From: Halomonas halmophila | Lineage (GTDB): Bacteria > Pseudomonadota > Gammaproteobacteria > Pseudomonadales > Halomonadaceae | DNA: 64,000 nt | Direction of reading: 5' to 3' | NCBI RefSeq assembly: GCF_006540005.1 | Contig: NZ_BJOC01000022.1 | Coordinates: forward strand, 58,050-122,049 | Shown here: piece after piece, positions 9,607 to 19,063 of the stretch | Layout of the letters: each line of letters begins with the position of its first letter | Position numbering within the stretch: the stretch's first letter is position 1 | Notes under the pieces: model-generated | The model's input: the letters and a program-made list of their open reading frames with translations, nothing else | Databases searched by the model: none | What the model was told of the DNA's origin: nothing | Program-made: the position numbers and the translations under genes

Positions 9607-9723
9607 CCGGAGCATGATCGGCAGACTCCCGAACGCCCTGCTGGTGTTCAGGCGCCTGCCGACGATGCCGGATCGTGCAGGATTTTCCTGCCGTGTCTCT
9701 CGCGCAGCCATCTGGAGCCAGAT

Positions 9724-11136
9724 ATGGAACTCGATCCTCTGCTGCTGTCTCGACTGCAATTTGCCTTCGTGGTGTCCTTTCACGCCATATTTCCGGTGTT
9801 CTCCATCGGTATCGCCTCCTATCTCGCCCTGCTCAACGGGCTCTTTTACAAGACCGGCAATCCGGCCTGGGAGCGCCTGGCCATCTTCTGGGCCAAGATC
9901 TTTGCCGTGGTGTTCGGCATGGGCGTCGTCTCGGGCATCGTGATGTCCTTCCAGTTCGGCACCAACTGGAGCAACTTCTCCTGGGCGGCCTCGAATCTGC
10001 TGGGGCCCATGCTCAGCTATGAGGTAGTGACGGCTTTCTTCCTTGAGGCCGCCTTCCTGGGCGTGCTGCTGTTCGGTCGCGGTAAGGTGCCCCAGGGCGT
10101 TCACCTCTTCGCGTCCCTGATGGTGGCGCTGGGGACCTTCATTTCGGTGTTCTGGATCATCTCGGCCAACAGCTGGATGCAGACGCCGGCCGGGGTCGAG
10201 CTGGTCGATGGCCGCTTCCAGGTGACGTCCTGGTCCGAGGCAATCTTCAACGCTTCCTTTCCGTATCGCTTCGCGCACATGGTGCTGGCGTCCTTCCTGA
10301 CAGGGGGCTTCGTGGTTGCCGGCGTAAGCGCCTGGTACCTGTTGATCGGTCGCGATGTCGAGGCCAATCGCAAGGCCTTCTCCATGTGCCTGTGGCTGCT
10401 GCTGGTGCTGGCGCCGGCCCAGGCGGTGGTGGGCGATGCCCATGGCCTCAACACCCTGGAGCATCAGCCGACCAAGGTGGCGGCCATGGAGGGCAACTGG
10501 GAGCGACAGAGCAACGCGCCCCTGCTGCTGTTCGCCTGGCCCGATCAGGACGCTCAGGAAAACCTGGTCGAATTCGGCATTCCGGGGCTGGCGAGTCTGA
10601 TCCTGACGCATGATATCGACGGCGAGATTCCCGGGGTCAGCGAAGCGGCCCCCGCCGAGCAACCGCCGGTGTGGCTGGTCTTCTGGTCGTTCCGCGTCAT
10701 GGTCGGCATCGGCTTGGTGATGATCGGCGTGGCGATCGCGGGACTCTGGCTGCGCGTTCGGGGACGGCTCTACGAGAGCCGAGGCTTCCTGCAGTTGATG
10801 CGGGTGATGAGCGTGTCGCCGTTCCTGGCAGTATTGGCGGGCTGGTTCGTCACCGAAATCGGCCGAGCGCCCTGGCTGGTCTACGGCATCATGGATCAGG
10901 CCGAGTCGTTGACACCGTCGCTGAGTGGCTGGATGGCGCTGACGACCCTGATCGGCTATGTGGCCGTCTATGCCGTGGTCTTCTGGGTGGGCGTCTACTA
11001 CCTGACCCGGGTGGTGCGCCAGGGCATGCTGCCGGACCTCGAGCCACACGATGATGAGGTCGAGCGGCCGATGCGACCGCTTTCCGCTACTCATGTCCCC
11101 TTCGAGGACGCCGCCAGCCAACCGGGCAGGAGCTGA
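9724..11136 (+). CDS. cydA: Cytochrome bd quinol oxidase subunit I, short Q-loop (CIO-type)
   Basis: A 470-residue subunit that oxidises quinol and binds hemes b558, b595 and d. Haem ligands and proton-path residues align with E. coli CydA: His20, Glu100, Glu108, His185, Lys251, Glu256 and Met326. GWFVTEIGRAPW (373-384) is the conserved quinol-site motif. Between Glu256 and Met326 the Q-loop is about 65 residues shorter than in E. coli, the mark of the cyanide-insensitive (CioA) branch. GGAG lies 6 bases before the ATG. First gene of a cydABDC unit. Confidence 0.92.
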   Translation: MELDPLLLSRLQFAFVVSFHAIFPVFSIGIASYLALLNGLFYKTGNPAWERLAIFWAKIFAVVFGMGVVSGIVMSFQFGTNWSNFSWAASNLLGPMLSYEVVTAFFLEAAFLGVLLFGRGKVPQGVHLFASLMVALGTFISVFWIISANSWMQTPAGVELVDGRFQVTSWSEAIFNASFPYRFAHMVLASFLTGGFVVAGVSAWYLLIGRDVEANRKAFSMCLWLLLVLAPAQAVVGDAHGLNTLEHQPTKVAAMEGNWERQSNAPLLLFAWPDQDAQENLVEFGIPGLASLILTHDIDGEIPGVSEAAPAEQPPVWLVFWSFRVMVGIGLVMIGVAIAGLWLRVRGRLYESRGFLQLMRVMSVSPFLAVLAGWFVTEIGRAPWLVYGIMDQAESLTPSLSGWMALTTLIGYVAVYAVVFWVGVYYLTRVVRQGMLPDLEPHDDEVERPMRPLSATHVPFEDAASQPGRS

Positions 11137-11139
11137 GTC

Positions 11140-12141
11140 ATGGAAATGTTGGATTTATCGCTGATCTGGGCCGCGATCATCGGCTTCGGGGTCATCATGT
11201 ACGTGCTCATGGATGGCTTCGATCTGGGCGTGGGCCTGCTGTTTCCGTTTGCCCCGGACGAGGCGGGGCGTGATGTGATGATGAACACCGTGGCCCCGGT
11301 CTGGGATGGCAACGAGACCTGGCTGGTGCTGGGTGGTGCCGGTTTGCTGGCGGCCTTCCCGCTGGTCTATACGGTCTTCCTGCCGGCGCTGTACCTGGGC
11401 GTCTTCCTGATGCTGGCCGGGCTGATCTTTCGCGGGATTGCCTTCGAGTTCCGCTTCAAGTCGCAGCGCAACCGCCACTGGTGGAATCGCGCCTTCTGCT
11501 GGGGATCGGCCGTCGCCTCATTCGCCCAGGGTGTCGTGGTGGGTGCCTACATCCAGGGCTTCGCCGTCGAGGACTTCGTCTATGTCGGCGGGCCCTTCGA
11601 CTGGTTGACGCCGTTCAGCGTGCTGACTGGCCTGGGCCTGATGGCCGGCTATGCCCTGCTGGGTGCGACCTGGTTGATCATGAAGACCGAGGGGCGCCTG
11701 CAGGAATGGGTCTATGGCCTGACGCCCAGGCTGCTGGTCGCCGTACTGGCGGTGTTCGCCATCATCAGTGTGTGGACGCCTTTCGTGGATGAGTTTGTGC
11801 GCGAACGCTGGTTCGGCCATCTGCACCTGATCTGGGTCTTCCCGGTGCTGGCGCTGGTGTGTGCCGGTGTGGTGTGGCGGGCCGTCAAGCAGCGGCGCGA
11901 AGGCCAGCCCTTCATTGCCACCCTGGGGCTTTTCGTCTTCACCTATCTGGGGCTGGTGGTCAGCAAGTGGCCGTACATCGTGCCGCCGGACTACACCATC
12001 TGGGAGGCAGCCTCGGCGCCGGAATCCCAGCTGTTCCTGCTGCTCGGGGTGCTGTTCGTGATTCCCATCGTGCTGACTTACACCGCCTGGACCTACTGGG
12101 TCTTCCGCGGCAAGGTCCGCGAAGGTCAGGGCTATCACTGA
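11140..12141 (+). CDS. cydB: Cytochrome bd quinol oxidase subunit II
   Basis: A 333-residue membrane protein starting 3 bases after cydA. Typical family motifs are visible: an early YVLMDGFDLGVG, then APVWDGNETWLVLGGAGL and FPLVYTVFLPALY, with about eight helices. It pairs with CydA in the oxidase. Only 4 bases separate it from cydD, so there is no room for a CydX-type small subunit. Confidence 0.92.
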   Translation: MEMLDLSLIWAAIIGFGVIMYVLMDGFDLGVGLLFPFAPDEAGRDVMMNTVAPVWDGNETWLVLGGAGLLAAFPLVYTVFLPALYLGVFLMLAGLIFRGIAFEFRFKSQRNRHWWNRAFCWGSAVASFAQGVVVGAYIQGFAVEDFVYVGGPFDWLTPFSVLTGLGLMAGYALLGATWLIMKTEGRLQEWVYGLTPRLLVAVLAVFAIISVWTPFVDEFVRERWFGHLHLIWVFPVLALVCAGVVWRAVKQRREGQPFIATLGLFVFTYLGLVVSKWPYIVPPDYTIWEAASAPESQLFLLLGVLFVIPIVLTYTAWTYWVFRGKVREGQGYH

Positions 12142-12145
12142 TCCG

Positions 12146-13810
12146 ATGCCAGACATGACATCTTCCTTGACGGCGCGCAGCTGGCTGGCCCGTCTCGCCC
12201 GGGCCGAGCGCAAGTCGCTCGGCCTGGCGGTCGTGGCGGGGCTGGTAGTCGGCCTGATGACCATTCTGCAGATGGCGACCCTGGCATGGCTGGTCAGCGC
12301 CCTGGTCATTGATGCCGTTCGGCCGGCTTCGCTGTTGCCGGGTTTCGCGCTGCTGGCGGTGGCCATGGTGCTGCGAGCACTGGCTCAGTGGTGGCAGGAA
12401 AACGCCGGGATTCAGGCCAGTCTGCGGGTTCGTGCCGAGGCGCGGCGTGTCCTGCTGGATCACCTCCAGTCACTCGGCCCGGTGGGATTGACCGGGCATC
12501 ACACTGCCAGTCTGGCGAATCGGGTTGTCGATCAGGTCGAGGCCCTGGATGGCTATGTGGCGCGTTTTCTGCCGCAGATGCGGCTGGCGGTGCTGGTGCC
12601 GCTGGTCATTCTCGGAGTGGTGCTGACTCTGGATTGGCTGGCGGCGCTGTTCATGCTGCTGGCTGCCCCGCTGATTCCGTTATTCATGGCACTGGTCGGC
12701 ATGGGAGCCGAGCGCCTCAATCGCGAGCAGTTCGAGACGGTGTCGCGCCTGTCGCGTCATTTCATTGACCGGGTGCGGGGCATCACCACCCTGCAGTTGT
12801 TCGGTGTCGGTCGTCAGGCCACCGAGGAAGTGCACGCGGCCGCCGATGCCTATCGCGTGCGCAGCATGCGCACCCTGCGTATTGCCTTTCTGTCCTCGGC
12901 GGTGCTCGAGTTCTTCGCCGCCGTGGCTATCGCGGTGGTGGCCATGTACGTGGGGTTCGGTCTGCTGGGGTATATCAGCTTTGGTCCCGCGGATCAGTTG
13001 ACCCTGTTCAGCGGTCTGCTGGTGCTGCTGCTGGCGCCGGAGTTCTTCCAGCCCCTGCGCAGCCTGTCCCAGCATTACCATGATCGTGCGGCGGCCCTGG
13101 GCGCGGCCGAGGGCATGGTCGAACTGCTCAATGAAGGCTCGCCGCGGCAGGGCCATGTGCCATCTGTCCCCAGGGGCAAGGGGCTGGTCGAGCTGGACGC
13201 GGCCTGTGTCCGTCATGGTGAACGCGGGCAGGTGCTGGGACCGCTCGATCTGACGCTGGAAGCCGGCGAGGTGCTGGGCATCAGTGGCCCCTCCGGGGTG
13301 GGCAAGTCGACACTGCTGCAGCTGCTGGCCGGCTTCGTCGAGCCCAGCGCCGGTGAGCATCGCGCCGTGCCGGGGTTGCGCCTGGCCTGGATGGACCAGC
13401 GCCCCTTGCTCGTTCATGGCAGCCTGGCCGACAACCTGCGGCTTGCCGCGCCACAGTCCAGCGACGCGGCCCTGCGCGATGCCCTGCAGCGCGTGGGCCT
13501 GGGCGATCTACTGACGGCCCTGCCGGCGGGGCTCGAGACTCCGCTGGGCGAGCGCGGTGTCGGTTTGTCGGGTGGGCAGGCACAACGTCTGGCGCTGGCC
13601 CGGATCTTCCTCTCCGAGGCGCCGGTGGTGTTGCTGGACGAGCCCACTGCCAGCCTGGATGCCGACAGCGAGGCGCGGGTCTTGGCGGCCTTCTCCGCGC
13701 TGATCGAACAGGGCCGAACCCTGGTCATCGCCAGCCACCGGGCAGCGCCGCTGGCCCTGGCCAGTCGGCGGCTGACGCTGCAGGAACAGGGAGGTCATGG
13801 CGATGAATGA
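12146..13810 (+). CDS. cydD: Thiol reductant ABC exporter subunit CydD
   Basis: A 554-residue half-transporter: a six-helix membrane domain (about 1-320) followed by a nucleotide-binding domain with Walker A GPSGVGKST, signature LSGGQAQ and Walker B VVLLDEPTASLD. CydDC exports glutathione or cysteine (and affects haem loading) and is needed to assemble cytochrome bd. It begins 4 bases after cydB and overlaps cydC by 14 bases, which implies coupled expression with the oxidase it serves. Confidence 0.9.
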   Translation: MPDMTSSLTARSWLARLARAERKSLGLAVVAGLVVGLMTILQMATLAWLVSALVIDAVRPASLLPGFALLAVAMVLRALAQWWQENAGIQASLRVRAEARRVLLDHLQSLGPVGLTGHHTASLANRVVDQVEALDGYVARFLPQMRLAVLVPLVILGVVLTLDWLAALFMLLAAPLIPLFMALVGMGAERLNREQFETVSRLSRHFIDRVRGITTLQLFGVGRQATEEVHAAADAYRVRSMRTLRIAFLSSAVLEFFAAVAIAVVAMYVGFGLLGYISFGPADQLTLFSGLLVLLLAPEFFQPLRSLSQHYHDRAAALGAAEGMVELLNEGSPRQGHVPSVPRGKGLVELDAACVRHGERGQVLGPLDLTLEAGEVLGISGPSGVGKSTLLQLLAGFVEPSAGEHRAVPGLRLAWMDQRPLLVHGSLADNLRLAAPQSSDAALRDALQRVGLGDLLTALPAGLETPLGERGVGLSGGQAQRLALARIFLSEAPVVLLDEPTASLDADSEARVLAAFSALIEQGRTLVIASHRAAPLALASRRLTLQEQGGHGDE

Positions 13811-15503
13811 GACCGGGGTGATCACGACGCTGCGGCCCTGGCTGAGACATCTGGCCCGTCGGCGCGGACGTCTGGCGATCGGTGCTCTGCTGATGCTGCT
13901 GGCCCTGATGGCGGCCCTGGGGCTGCTGGCGCTTTCCGGCTGGTTCATTACCGCCACGGGCCTGACCGGCCTGGCGCTGGCGGCCGGGGCGGCCGTGACC
14001 CTGGATGTATATGTGCCGGGGGGCGGCATACGCGCCTTCGCCCTGACGCGAACCCTGGCGCGCTACGGTGAACGTCTCTATAACCATGACACCGTACTCA
14101 GGCTGCTGGCCGACCTGCGCGGCCACCTGTTCTCGGTACTGGCGGCGCTGGATCTGGCCAGCCTCAGCCGACGTCGTGCCAGTGACTGGCTGAACCGCTT
14201 GACCGCCGATATCGACAGCCTGGATAGCCTCTTTCTGCGTCTGCTCGCGCCGGCGCTGGTGGCATTGGTGGCGATCCTTGCGCTGAGCGGTTTTGTGGCG
14301 TTGTGGGCGCCGCTGGCCGGCGGGTCGGTGGCGCTGGTGCTGGGGGTGGCCTGGGTCTGGCTGACCTTCGGTCAGGCCCGCTGGGGCATGGCGGCGAGTC
14401 GGCGAAGGGTGACCGAGCTGGAGCGATTGCGCGGCCGGGTTATCGAGCATCTGACAGGCATGGCCGAACTCGAGACCTTTGGTGCCCTGGCCGAGCAGCG
14501 CCAGCGTCTGGATGCCATCGAGGCGCGCCTGCGCGAGGATCAACGCCAGCTGGGTCGCATTGCGGCCCTGGGTCTGTCGCTGGGGGGCCTGATGGTCGGC
14601 CTGGCCTGGTTGCTGGCATTCTGGGTCGGCGCCACCCTGTGGGAGGCCGAGCGGCTCTCCGGGCCCGTGCTGGTGATGATCCCGCTGGCTATCATGGCAC
14701 TCAACGAAGCAGTGATGGCGTTGCCCATGGCCTTTACCCAGTTCGGTGCCACCCTGGCCGCCGCCGAGCGACTCAATGCCCTGGAAGCCGCGCGCGTTGC
14801 GCCGGGCGACCTTGCCACGCGGCGCCTGCCGACGGCGGGTCCACTGTCGCTGCAGCTCGATCGGGTTAGCCTGCGCTATCCCGGCGCCCTGAAAGCGGCG
14901 CTGGCGGATGTCTCGCTGACCCTGGCGGTGGGCGAGAGAGTCGCCCTGTGCGGGCCTTCGGGGTCCGGCAAGTCCAGCCTTGCCGCACTGGTGGCGCGCC
15001 AGCTTCGTCCGGACAGCGGAGCTCTGTACCTCGGGGGCTGTGCTGTCGAACACCTCGATGAAGAAGCTCTGCGACGCCGCCTGGCGGTGTTGACCCAGGA
15101 CACCGAGCTGTTCGACGACAGCCTGGCGGCCAATCTCTGGCTGGGCGATCCGCAGGCCAGTGAGGCGGCGCTGTGGCAGCGTCTCGATGACGTCGAGCTG
15201 GGCGACTGGGCGCGTGAGCTGCCCCATGGACTGGCCACCCGAGTCGGTGAAGGCGGCCGGCGGCTGTCCGGCGGCCAGGCCAGGCGCGTGGCCCTGGCGC
15301 GCCTGATGCTGCGGGATCCGGGCCTGGTGTTGCTGGACGAGCCCTTCAATGGCCTGGATGCGCCCCTGGCGCGGCGACTGGCGGCGCGACTCGACCAGTG
15401 GCTGGAAGGGCGCAGCGTGATCGTCTTTTCCCATCACCATGAACCTGAGGCTCAGCCCTTGCCGGGGGTGAACCGCCGCGTGACGCTTCCCGATCAGGGG
15501 TGA
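13797..15503 (+). CDS. cydC: Thiol reductant ABC exporter subunit CydC
   Basis: A 568-residue partner of CydD with an N-terminal membrane domain (ALLMLLALMAALGLLALSGW as helix 1) and an ATPase domain: Walker A GPSGSGKSS, signature RLSGGQARR, Walker B LVLLDEPFNGLD. The Walker B Glu is present, so this half could hydrolyse ATP. The start overlaps cydD by 14 bases. The stop is followed at once by a 14-base palindrome (15505-15518), GCTGGCCGGCCAGC, which may be part of a weak transcription end. Confidence 0.9.
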   Translation: MAMNETGVITTLRPWLRHLARRRGRLAIGALLMLLALMAALGLLALSGWFITATGLTGLALAAGAAVTLDVYVPGGGIRAFALTRTLARYGERLYNHDTVLRLLADLRGHLFSVLAALDLASLSRRRASDWLNRLTADIDSLDSLFLRLLAPALVALVAILALSGFVALWAPLAGGSVALVLGVAWVWLTFGQARWGMAASRRRVTELERLRGRVIEHLTGMAELETFGALAEQRQRLDAIEARLREDQRQLGRIAALGLSLGGLMVGLAWLLAFWVGATLWEAERLSGPVLVMIPLAIMALNEAVMALPMAFTQFGATLAAAERLNALEAARVAPGDLATRRLPTAGPLSLQLDRVSLRYPGALKAALADVSLTLAVGERVALCGPSGSGKSSLAALVARQLRPDSGALYLGGCAVEHLDEEALRRRLAVLTQDTELFDDSLAANLWLGDPQASEAALWQRLDDVELGDWARELPHGLATRVGEGGRRLSGGQARRVALARLMLRDPGLVLLDEPFNGLDAPLARRLAARLDQWLEGRSVIVFSHHHEPEAQPLPGVNRRVTLPDQG

Positions 15504-15599
15504 GGCTGGCCGGCCAGCAATCGGCGGTGGCGCCTCATCTTGCCACAGCCGTGGGTCATGCCGGAGCATGGTGAGCTTTCTTCTGTACCGGGTGAACAC

Positions 15600-16592
15600 A
15601 TGCAGGATTTTCTCAAGCAACTGCCCAAGGCCGAGCTCCATCTGCACATCGAGGGGACTCTCGAGCCGGAGCTGATGATGGCGCTGGCCGAGCGCAATGG
15701 AGTGACCCTGCCTTACGCATCGGTCGAGGAGGTCCGCCGGGCTTATGACTTCGCCGATCTATCGGCGTTTCTCGAGCTGTATTTCCTCGGCATGAGCGTC
15801 CTGCGCCATGAGGCGGATTTTGAAGACCTGGCCATGGACTATTTGCGTCGCGCCCATGCCGAGGGCGTGGTGCATGTGGAGATGCATGTCGATCCCCAGG
15901 CGCATCTGGCTCGCGGCGTGCCGCTCGAGACGGTACTCAACGGTCTGGAGCGGGCCCGCGAGCGGGCCGCGCGGGAGCTCGATATCTCGACGGCACTGAT
16001 TCTGGCCTTCCTGCGTGACAAGCCTGTCGAGGAGGCCATGCAGTTGTTGGAAGCGGTCGAGCCCTACCGTGAGCGATTCGCTGCGGTCGGACTGGACAGT
16101 GCCGAGTTGGGGCATCCGCCGGGCCGCTTCGCCGAGGTCTTCCAGTGTGCCAGGCAGATGGGGCTGGCTTGTGTGGCGCATGCGGGCGAGGAGGGGCCGC
16201 CCGCGTATATCCGCGAGGCGCTGGAGCAGTTACAGGTGTGCCGTGTCGATCACGGCGTGCGCTGCCTGGAGGATCCGGGCCTGGTCGAGACATTGCGCGA
16301 GCGTGGCATCGTGTTGACGGTCTGCCCCCTGTCCAACGTCAGCCTCAAGGTGGTCGAGCGGCTCGCGGAGCACCCCTTGCCGCGCCTGCTCGAGGCGGGG
16401 CTCAGACTGACCCTGAGCTCCGACGACCCCGCCTATTTCGGCGGCGGCATGCTGGACAACTTCGCGGCCTGCCGGGAGGCCTTCGGCTGGGGAGAGGCGA
16501 CCTTCCGGCAACTGGCGGCCAATGCCATCGACGAGGCCTTCATGACCGAGGCCAGGCGTTCCGAACTGCAGGCCCGCCTGGCGGATTGCTGA
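15600..16592 (+). CDS. ade: Adenine deaminase (adenosine-deaminase superfamily)
   Basis: A 330-residue amidohydrolase. The metal site is clear: HLHIEGTLEPEL (first His pair), HAGEEGPP (third His and catalytic Glu), DHGVRCLED, and LSSDDPAYFGG (Asp pair). The wording HLHIEGTLEPELMMALAERN with GLDSAELGHPP is that of the adenine deaminase branch (ADE, fungal Aah1/Pseudomonas type) rather than true adenosine deaminases, so adenine to hypoxanthine is the likely reaction. The start is the ATG at 15600, which precedes the conserved QDFLKQLPKAE. Convergent with guaD, 14 bases between stops. Confidence 0.85.
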   Translation: MQDFLKQLPKAELHLHIEGTLEPELMMALAERNGVTLPYASVEEVRRAYDFADLSAFLELYFLGMSVLRHEADFEDLAMDYLRRAHAEGVVHVEMHVDPQAHLARGVPLETVLNGLERARERAARELDISTALILAFLRDKPVEEAMQLLEAVEPYRERFAAVGLDSAELGHPPGRFAEVFQCARQMGLACVAHAGEEGPPAYIREALEQLQVCRVDHGVRCLEDPGLVETLRERGIVLTVCPLSNVSLKVVERLAEHPLPRLLEAGLRLTLSSDDPAYFGGGMLDNFAACREAFGWGEATFRQLAANAIDEAFMTEARRSELQARLADC

Positions 16593-16606
16593 AGGAGGCG
16601 GCCTGC

Positions 16607-17932
16607 TCAGTCCAATCGCTGGTGGACGCACTCGCCGTTGGCCCAGGTAGCATGCACGGCGCGATCATCGCCGAGCATCATCAGCGCGAAGAGGCGCTCG
16701 GCCAGGTTCCGGCAGCGGGCATTCTGTCGCTTGAGCAATGGACTGGCATCCGGGTCGAGGATGACGATATCGGCCTCGCCACCGGGGCGCAGTTGGCCGA
16801 TGTGCTCGTCGAGACGCAGGGCTCGCGCATTGCCCAGGGTCAGCTGATAGAAGCCTTGCCAGGCGGTCAGTGGTTGCCCCAGTAACTGGCCGACCTGATA
16901 GGCGGCCTTGAGGCTGCCCAGCGGTGACAGGTCGGTCCCGCCGCCGACGTCGCTGGCCAGGCTGACGGTCAGCCCCGCCTGGCGGCAGGCCTGGCGATCG
17001 AAGAGGCCGCTGCCGAGGAACAGATTGGACGTGGGGCAGAAGGCCACATTGGCTCCGGCATCCGCCAGCCGCTGGCGCATGGGCTGGGTCAGGTGAATGC
17101 CATGCGCGAAGGTGCTGCGCGGGCCGACCAGGCCGTGGCGTTCGTAGACGTCCAGGTAGTCGTGACTCTCCGGAAACAGCTCGGCCACCCAGTCGACCTC
17201 GCCATGGTTTTCGGAAAGGTGTGTCTGCAGGTGTAGATCCGGCGCACTAGCCAGGACGCCGCCAGTGGCATCCAGCTGTTCGCGGGTCGAGGTCGGCGCA
17301 AAGCGTGGCGTCAGGGTATAGCCCAGGCGGTCACGGCCGTGCCAATCAGCGATCAGGCGTTCGCTGTCGGCGAGGCCGCCCAGCGGGCTGTCGAGCAACT
17401 CAGGCGGGGCGTGGCGATCCATCAGCACCTTGCCGGCCAGCATGCGCAGCCCGCGTCGCCGGGCGGCGGTGAAGAACGCATCGACCGAGCCGGGGTGAGA
17501 GGTGCAGAACACCTGGGCCGTGGTGGTGCCGACGCGCAGTGATTCGTCGAGAAAGGCCTCGGCGATGACATCGGCATGGACCTGGCGGGCGAAGCGGCAC
17601 TCTTCGGGGAAGGTATAGTCATTGAGCCAGTCGAGTAACTGACGCCCCCAGCAGGCCATGATGTCCAGCTGTACATAGTGCACATGGGTATCGATGAAGC
17701 CGGGCATCATCAGCTTGCCGCGATAGTCGATGGTCTCGATATTCGCCGGCAGATCCTCGGCCAGCGCCGCATAGTGACCGACGCGACGGATGAGACCGCC
17801 TTCGATCAGAATGGCGCCGTCCTCGTCATGGAAGACACTGCCCTCGGCGGGGGCATCGCTGTCTCCCGGGTCGTGATGGAAGCTCAACAGCGGGCCACGC
17901 AGTAGACGCATGGCGGGTCGGGAGTCACTCAT
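16607..17932 (-). CDS. guaD: Guanine deaminase
   Basis: A 441-residue amidohydrolase converting guanine to xanthine. Zinc ligands lie in PGFIDTHVHYVQLD, HLSENHGEVDW, FAHGIHL and ASDVGGGTD, and CPTSNLFLGSGLF is characteristic of GuaD. The length matches E. coli GuaD (439). Convergent with the adenine deaminase gene: together they send both purine bases to hypoxanthine and xanthine for salvage or breakdown. The start at 17932 has only a weak purine-rich site, and MRLLRGP seven codons later is an alternative. Confidence 0.9.
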   Translation of the reverse strand: MSDSRPAMRLLRGPLLSFHHDPGDSDAPAEGSVFHDEDGAILIEGGLIRRVGHYAALAEDLPANIETIDYRGKLMMPGFIDTHVHYVQLDIMACWGRQLLDWLNDYTFPEECRFARQVHADVIAEAFLDESLRVGTTTAQVFCTSHPGSVDAFFTAARRRGLRMLAGKVLMDRHAPPELLDSPLGGLADSERLIADWHGRDRLGYTLTPRFAPTSTREQLDATGGVLASAPDLHLQTHLSENHGEVDWVAELFPESHDYLDVYERHGLVGPRSTFAHGIHLTQPMRQRLADAGANVAFCPTSNLFLGSGLFDRQACRQAGLTVSLASDVGGGTDLSPLGSLKAAYQVGQLLGQPLTAWQGFYQLTLGNARALRLDEHIGQLRPGGEADIVILDPDASPLLKRQNARCRNLAERLFALMMLGDDRAVHATWANGECVHQRLD

Positions 17933-18110
17933 GCAGCACGCTTTTTCCGGACATCGTCAGTAGATGACACCAGCATGACAGCTCGCGGTAAGAAAACCAC
18001 CCGATGGAGTTCCTGAGGCAAGCAACAGGCGGCCGGGCAGGCATTCCCCGGTGCGACGCTGTGACGCAGGATTCAGGCGGCCCGCGGGGGTTGCTGGCCG
18101 GGCCGCATGG

Positions 18111-18139
18111 CTGAGAAATTTCGTCAGGCAGGGTATGAT
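18111..18139 (+). promoter_or_regulatory. Candidate sigma-70 promoter of ychJ
   Basis: CTGAGA (18111-18116), a 17-base spacer and TATGAT (18134-18139), 33 bases before the ychJ ATG. The -35 matches the consensus at four of six positions, the -10 at five of six. It lies in the 239-base divergent gap between guaD and ychJ. Only pattern matching supports it. Confidence 0.35.
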
Positions 18140-18171
18140 GCCACTTTGCTGATGATAAGGGGTGGTCGGTC

Positions 18172-18636
18172 ATGGAGCAGCAATGTCCGTGCGGCAGTGG
18201 CGACACACTGGCCGCTTGCTGCGGTCGCTACCATGCGGGGGAGCTGGCCCCCGGGCCGGAAGCGCTGATGCGTGCCCGCTTCAGCGCCTTTGCACTGGGG
18301 CGCAATGACTATCTTCTGGCGACCTGGCATCCGGACAAGCGGCCGGCGAGTCTACCGGACGAGGACCCCACCCATTGGGTACGCCTCGAGATCGTCGACT
18401 CGCATGGCGACGGCGACCAGGGGCGGGTGCAGTTTCGTGCCACCTTTCGGGAAGGCAGCCGCTGGGGCGTGCTCGAGGAAGACTCGACTTTCACCCGACG
18501 CGATGGACACTGGTGCTATGTGGATGGTGAACCCCGGGTGACCCGCCTCAAGCCGGGCCGCAACTCGCCCTGTCCGTGTGGTAGTGGCAGGAAGGGCAAA
18601 CAGTGCTGCATGCGTGGCGGAACGCTCGGGTCGTGA
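18172..18636 (+). CDS. ychJ: YchJ family protein with two SEC-C motifs
   Basis: A 154-residue protein with a cysteine-rich zinc-binding SEC-C motif at each end: CPCGSGDTLAACC (5-17) and CPCGSGRKGKQCC near the C-terminus. Between them lies the YchJ middle domain (LMRARFSAFALGRNDYLLATWHP), which has an NTF2-like fold in homologues. The function is unknown. Length fits E. coli YchJ (152). AAGGGG lies upstream of the ATG. Transcribed divergently from guaD. Confidence 0.85.
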   Translation: MEQQCPCGSGDTLAACCGRYHAGELAPGPEALMRARFSAFALGRNDYLLATWHPDKRPASLPDEDPTHWVRLEIVDSHGDGDQGRVQFRATFREGSRWGVLEEDSTFTRRDGHWCYVDGEPRVTRLKPGRNSPCPCGSGRKGKQCCMRGGTLGS

Positions 18637-18668
18637 AACCGGGCATGCTTTCTGACGGAGTTTGGTAG

Positions 18669-19004
18669 ATGAAGAACCGTGGTCTCGTGCTGTGTCTCGC
18701 CGTCCCGGTGGGCTTTCTGTTGTTGCTGGCGGGGCTGATCTTCGGTGGTCAAGCCATTTCGGCCATCAAGCTCGACAGCGAGATCGAGCAGGCGCTGGCC
18801 GGCAAGCTGGCGAGCAGCGCGGCAATCGAGGTCGACAAGCTGCAGCGCGTCAACAACGGCTATGGCTATTGCGGTGTCTACAAGTCGGCCGCATCGGAGA
18901 ATGGTTACGCCTCCTTTTTCTACAATACCATCAACGGGCGAGTCACCCTGGACATCGAGTCGGACCGCTTTACTTCGAACTGTGGTCTGTCGTCTTTCTG
19001 CTGA
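18669..19004 (+). CDS. Hypothetical protein with one N-terminal membrane anchor, 111 aa
   Basis: Not recognised. One N-terminal membrane helix (about residues 5-27, LVLCLAVPVGFLLLLAGLIFGG), then a short extracytoplasmic domain of about 80 residues with YGYCGVYKS and a C-terminus ending SNCGLSSFC. Three cysteines in the exported part could form a disulfide. GGAG lies 8 bases before the ATG. It sits 32 bases after ychJ and 59 bases before the copper chaperone gene, same strand. Confidence 0.7.
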   Translation: MKNRGLVLCLAVPVGFLLLLAGLIFGGQAISAIKLDSEIEQALAGKLASSAAIEVDKLQRVNNGYGYCGVYKSAASENGYASFFYNTINGRVTLDIESDRFTSNCGLSSFC

Positions 19005-19063
19005 GCCATCACCCGGGGCCGCCCACCCGATGACGCAAGTCATCGCCTTCAGAGGATAGTTGC

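Noticed and set aside
9538..9723. FNR/ANR box upstream of the bd oxidase operon
   Set aside because: No TTGAT-N4-ATCAA pattern is present on either strand in the gap.
12142..12145. A cydX gene between cydB and cydD
   Set aside because: Only 4 bases separate the genes.
13725..15647. Minus-strand open frame of 640 codons
   Set aside because: Antisense to cydC, which has full ABC motifs. Gln/Arg/His-rich, without domains.
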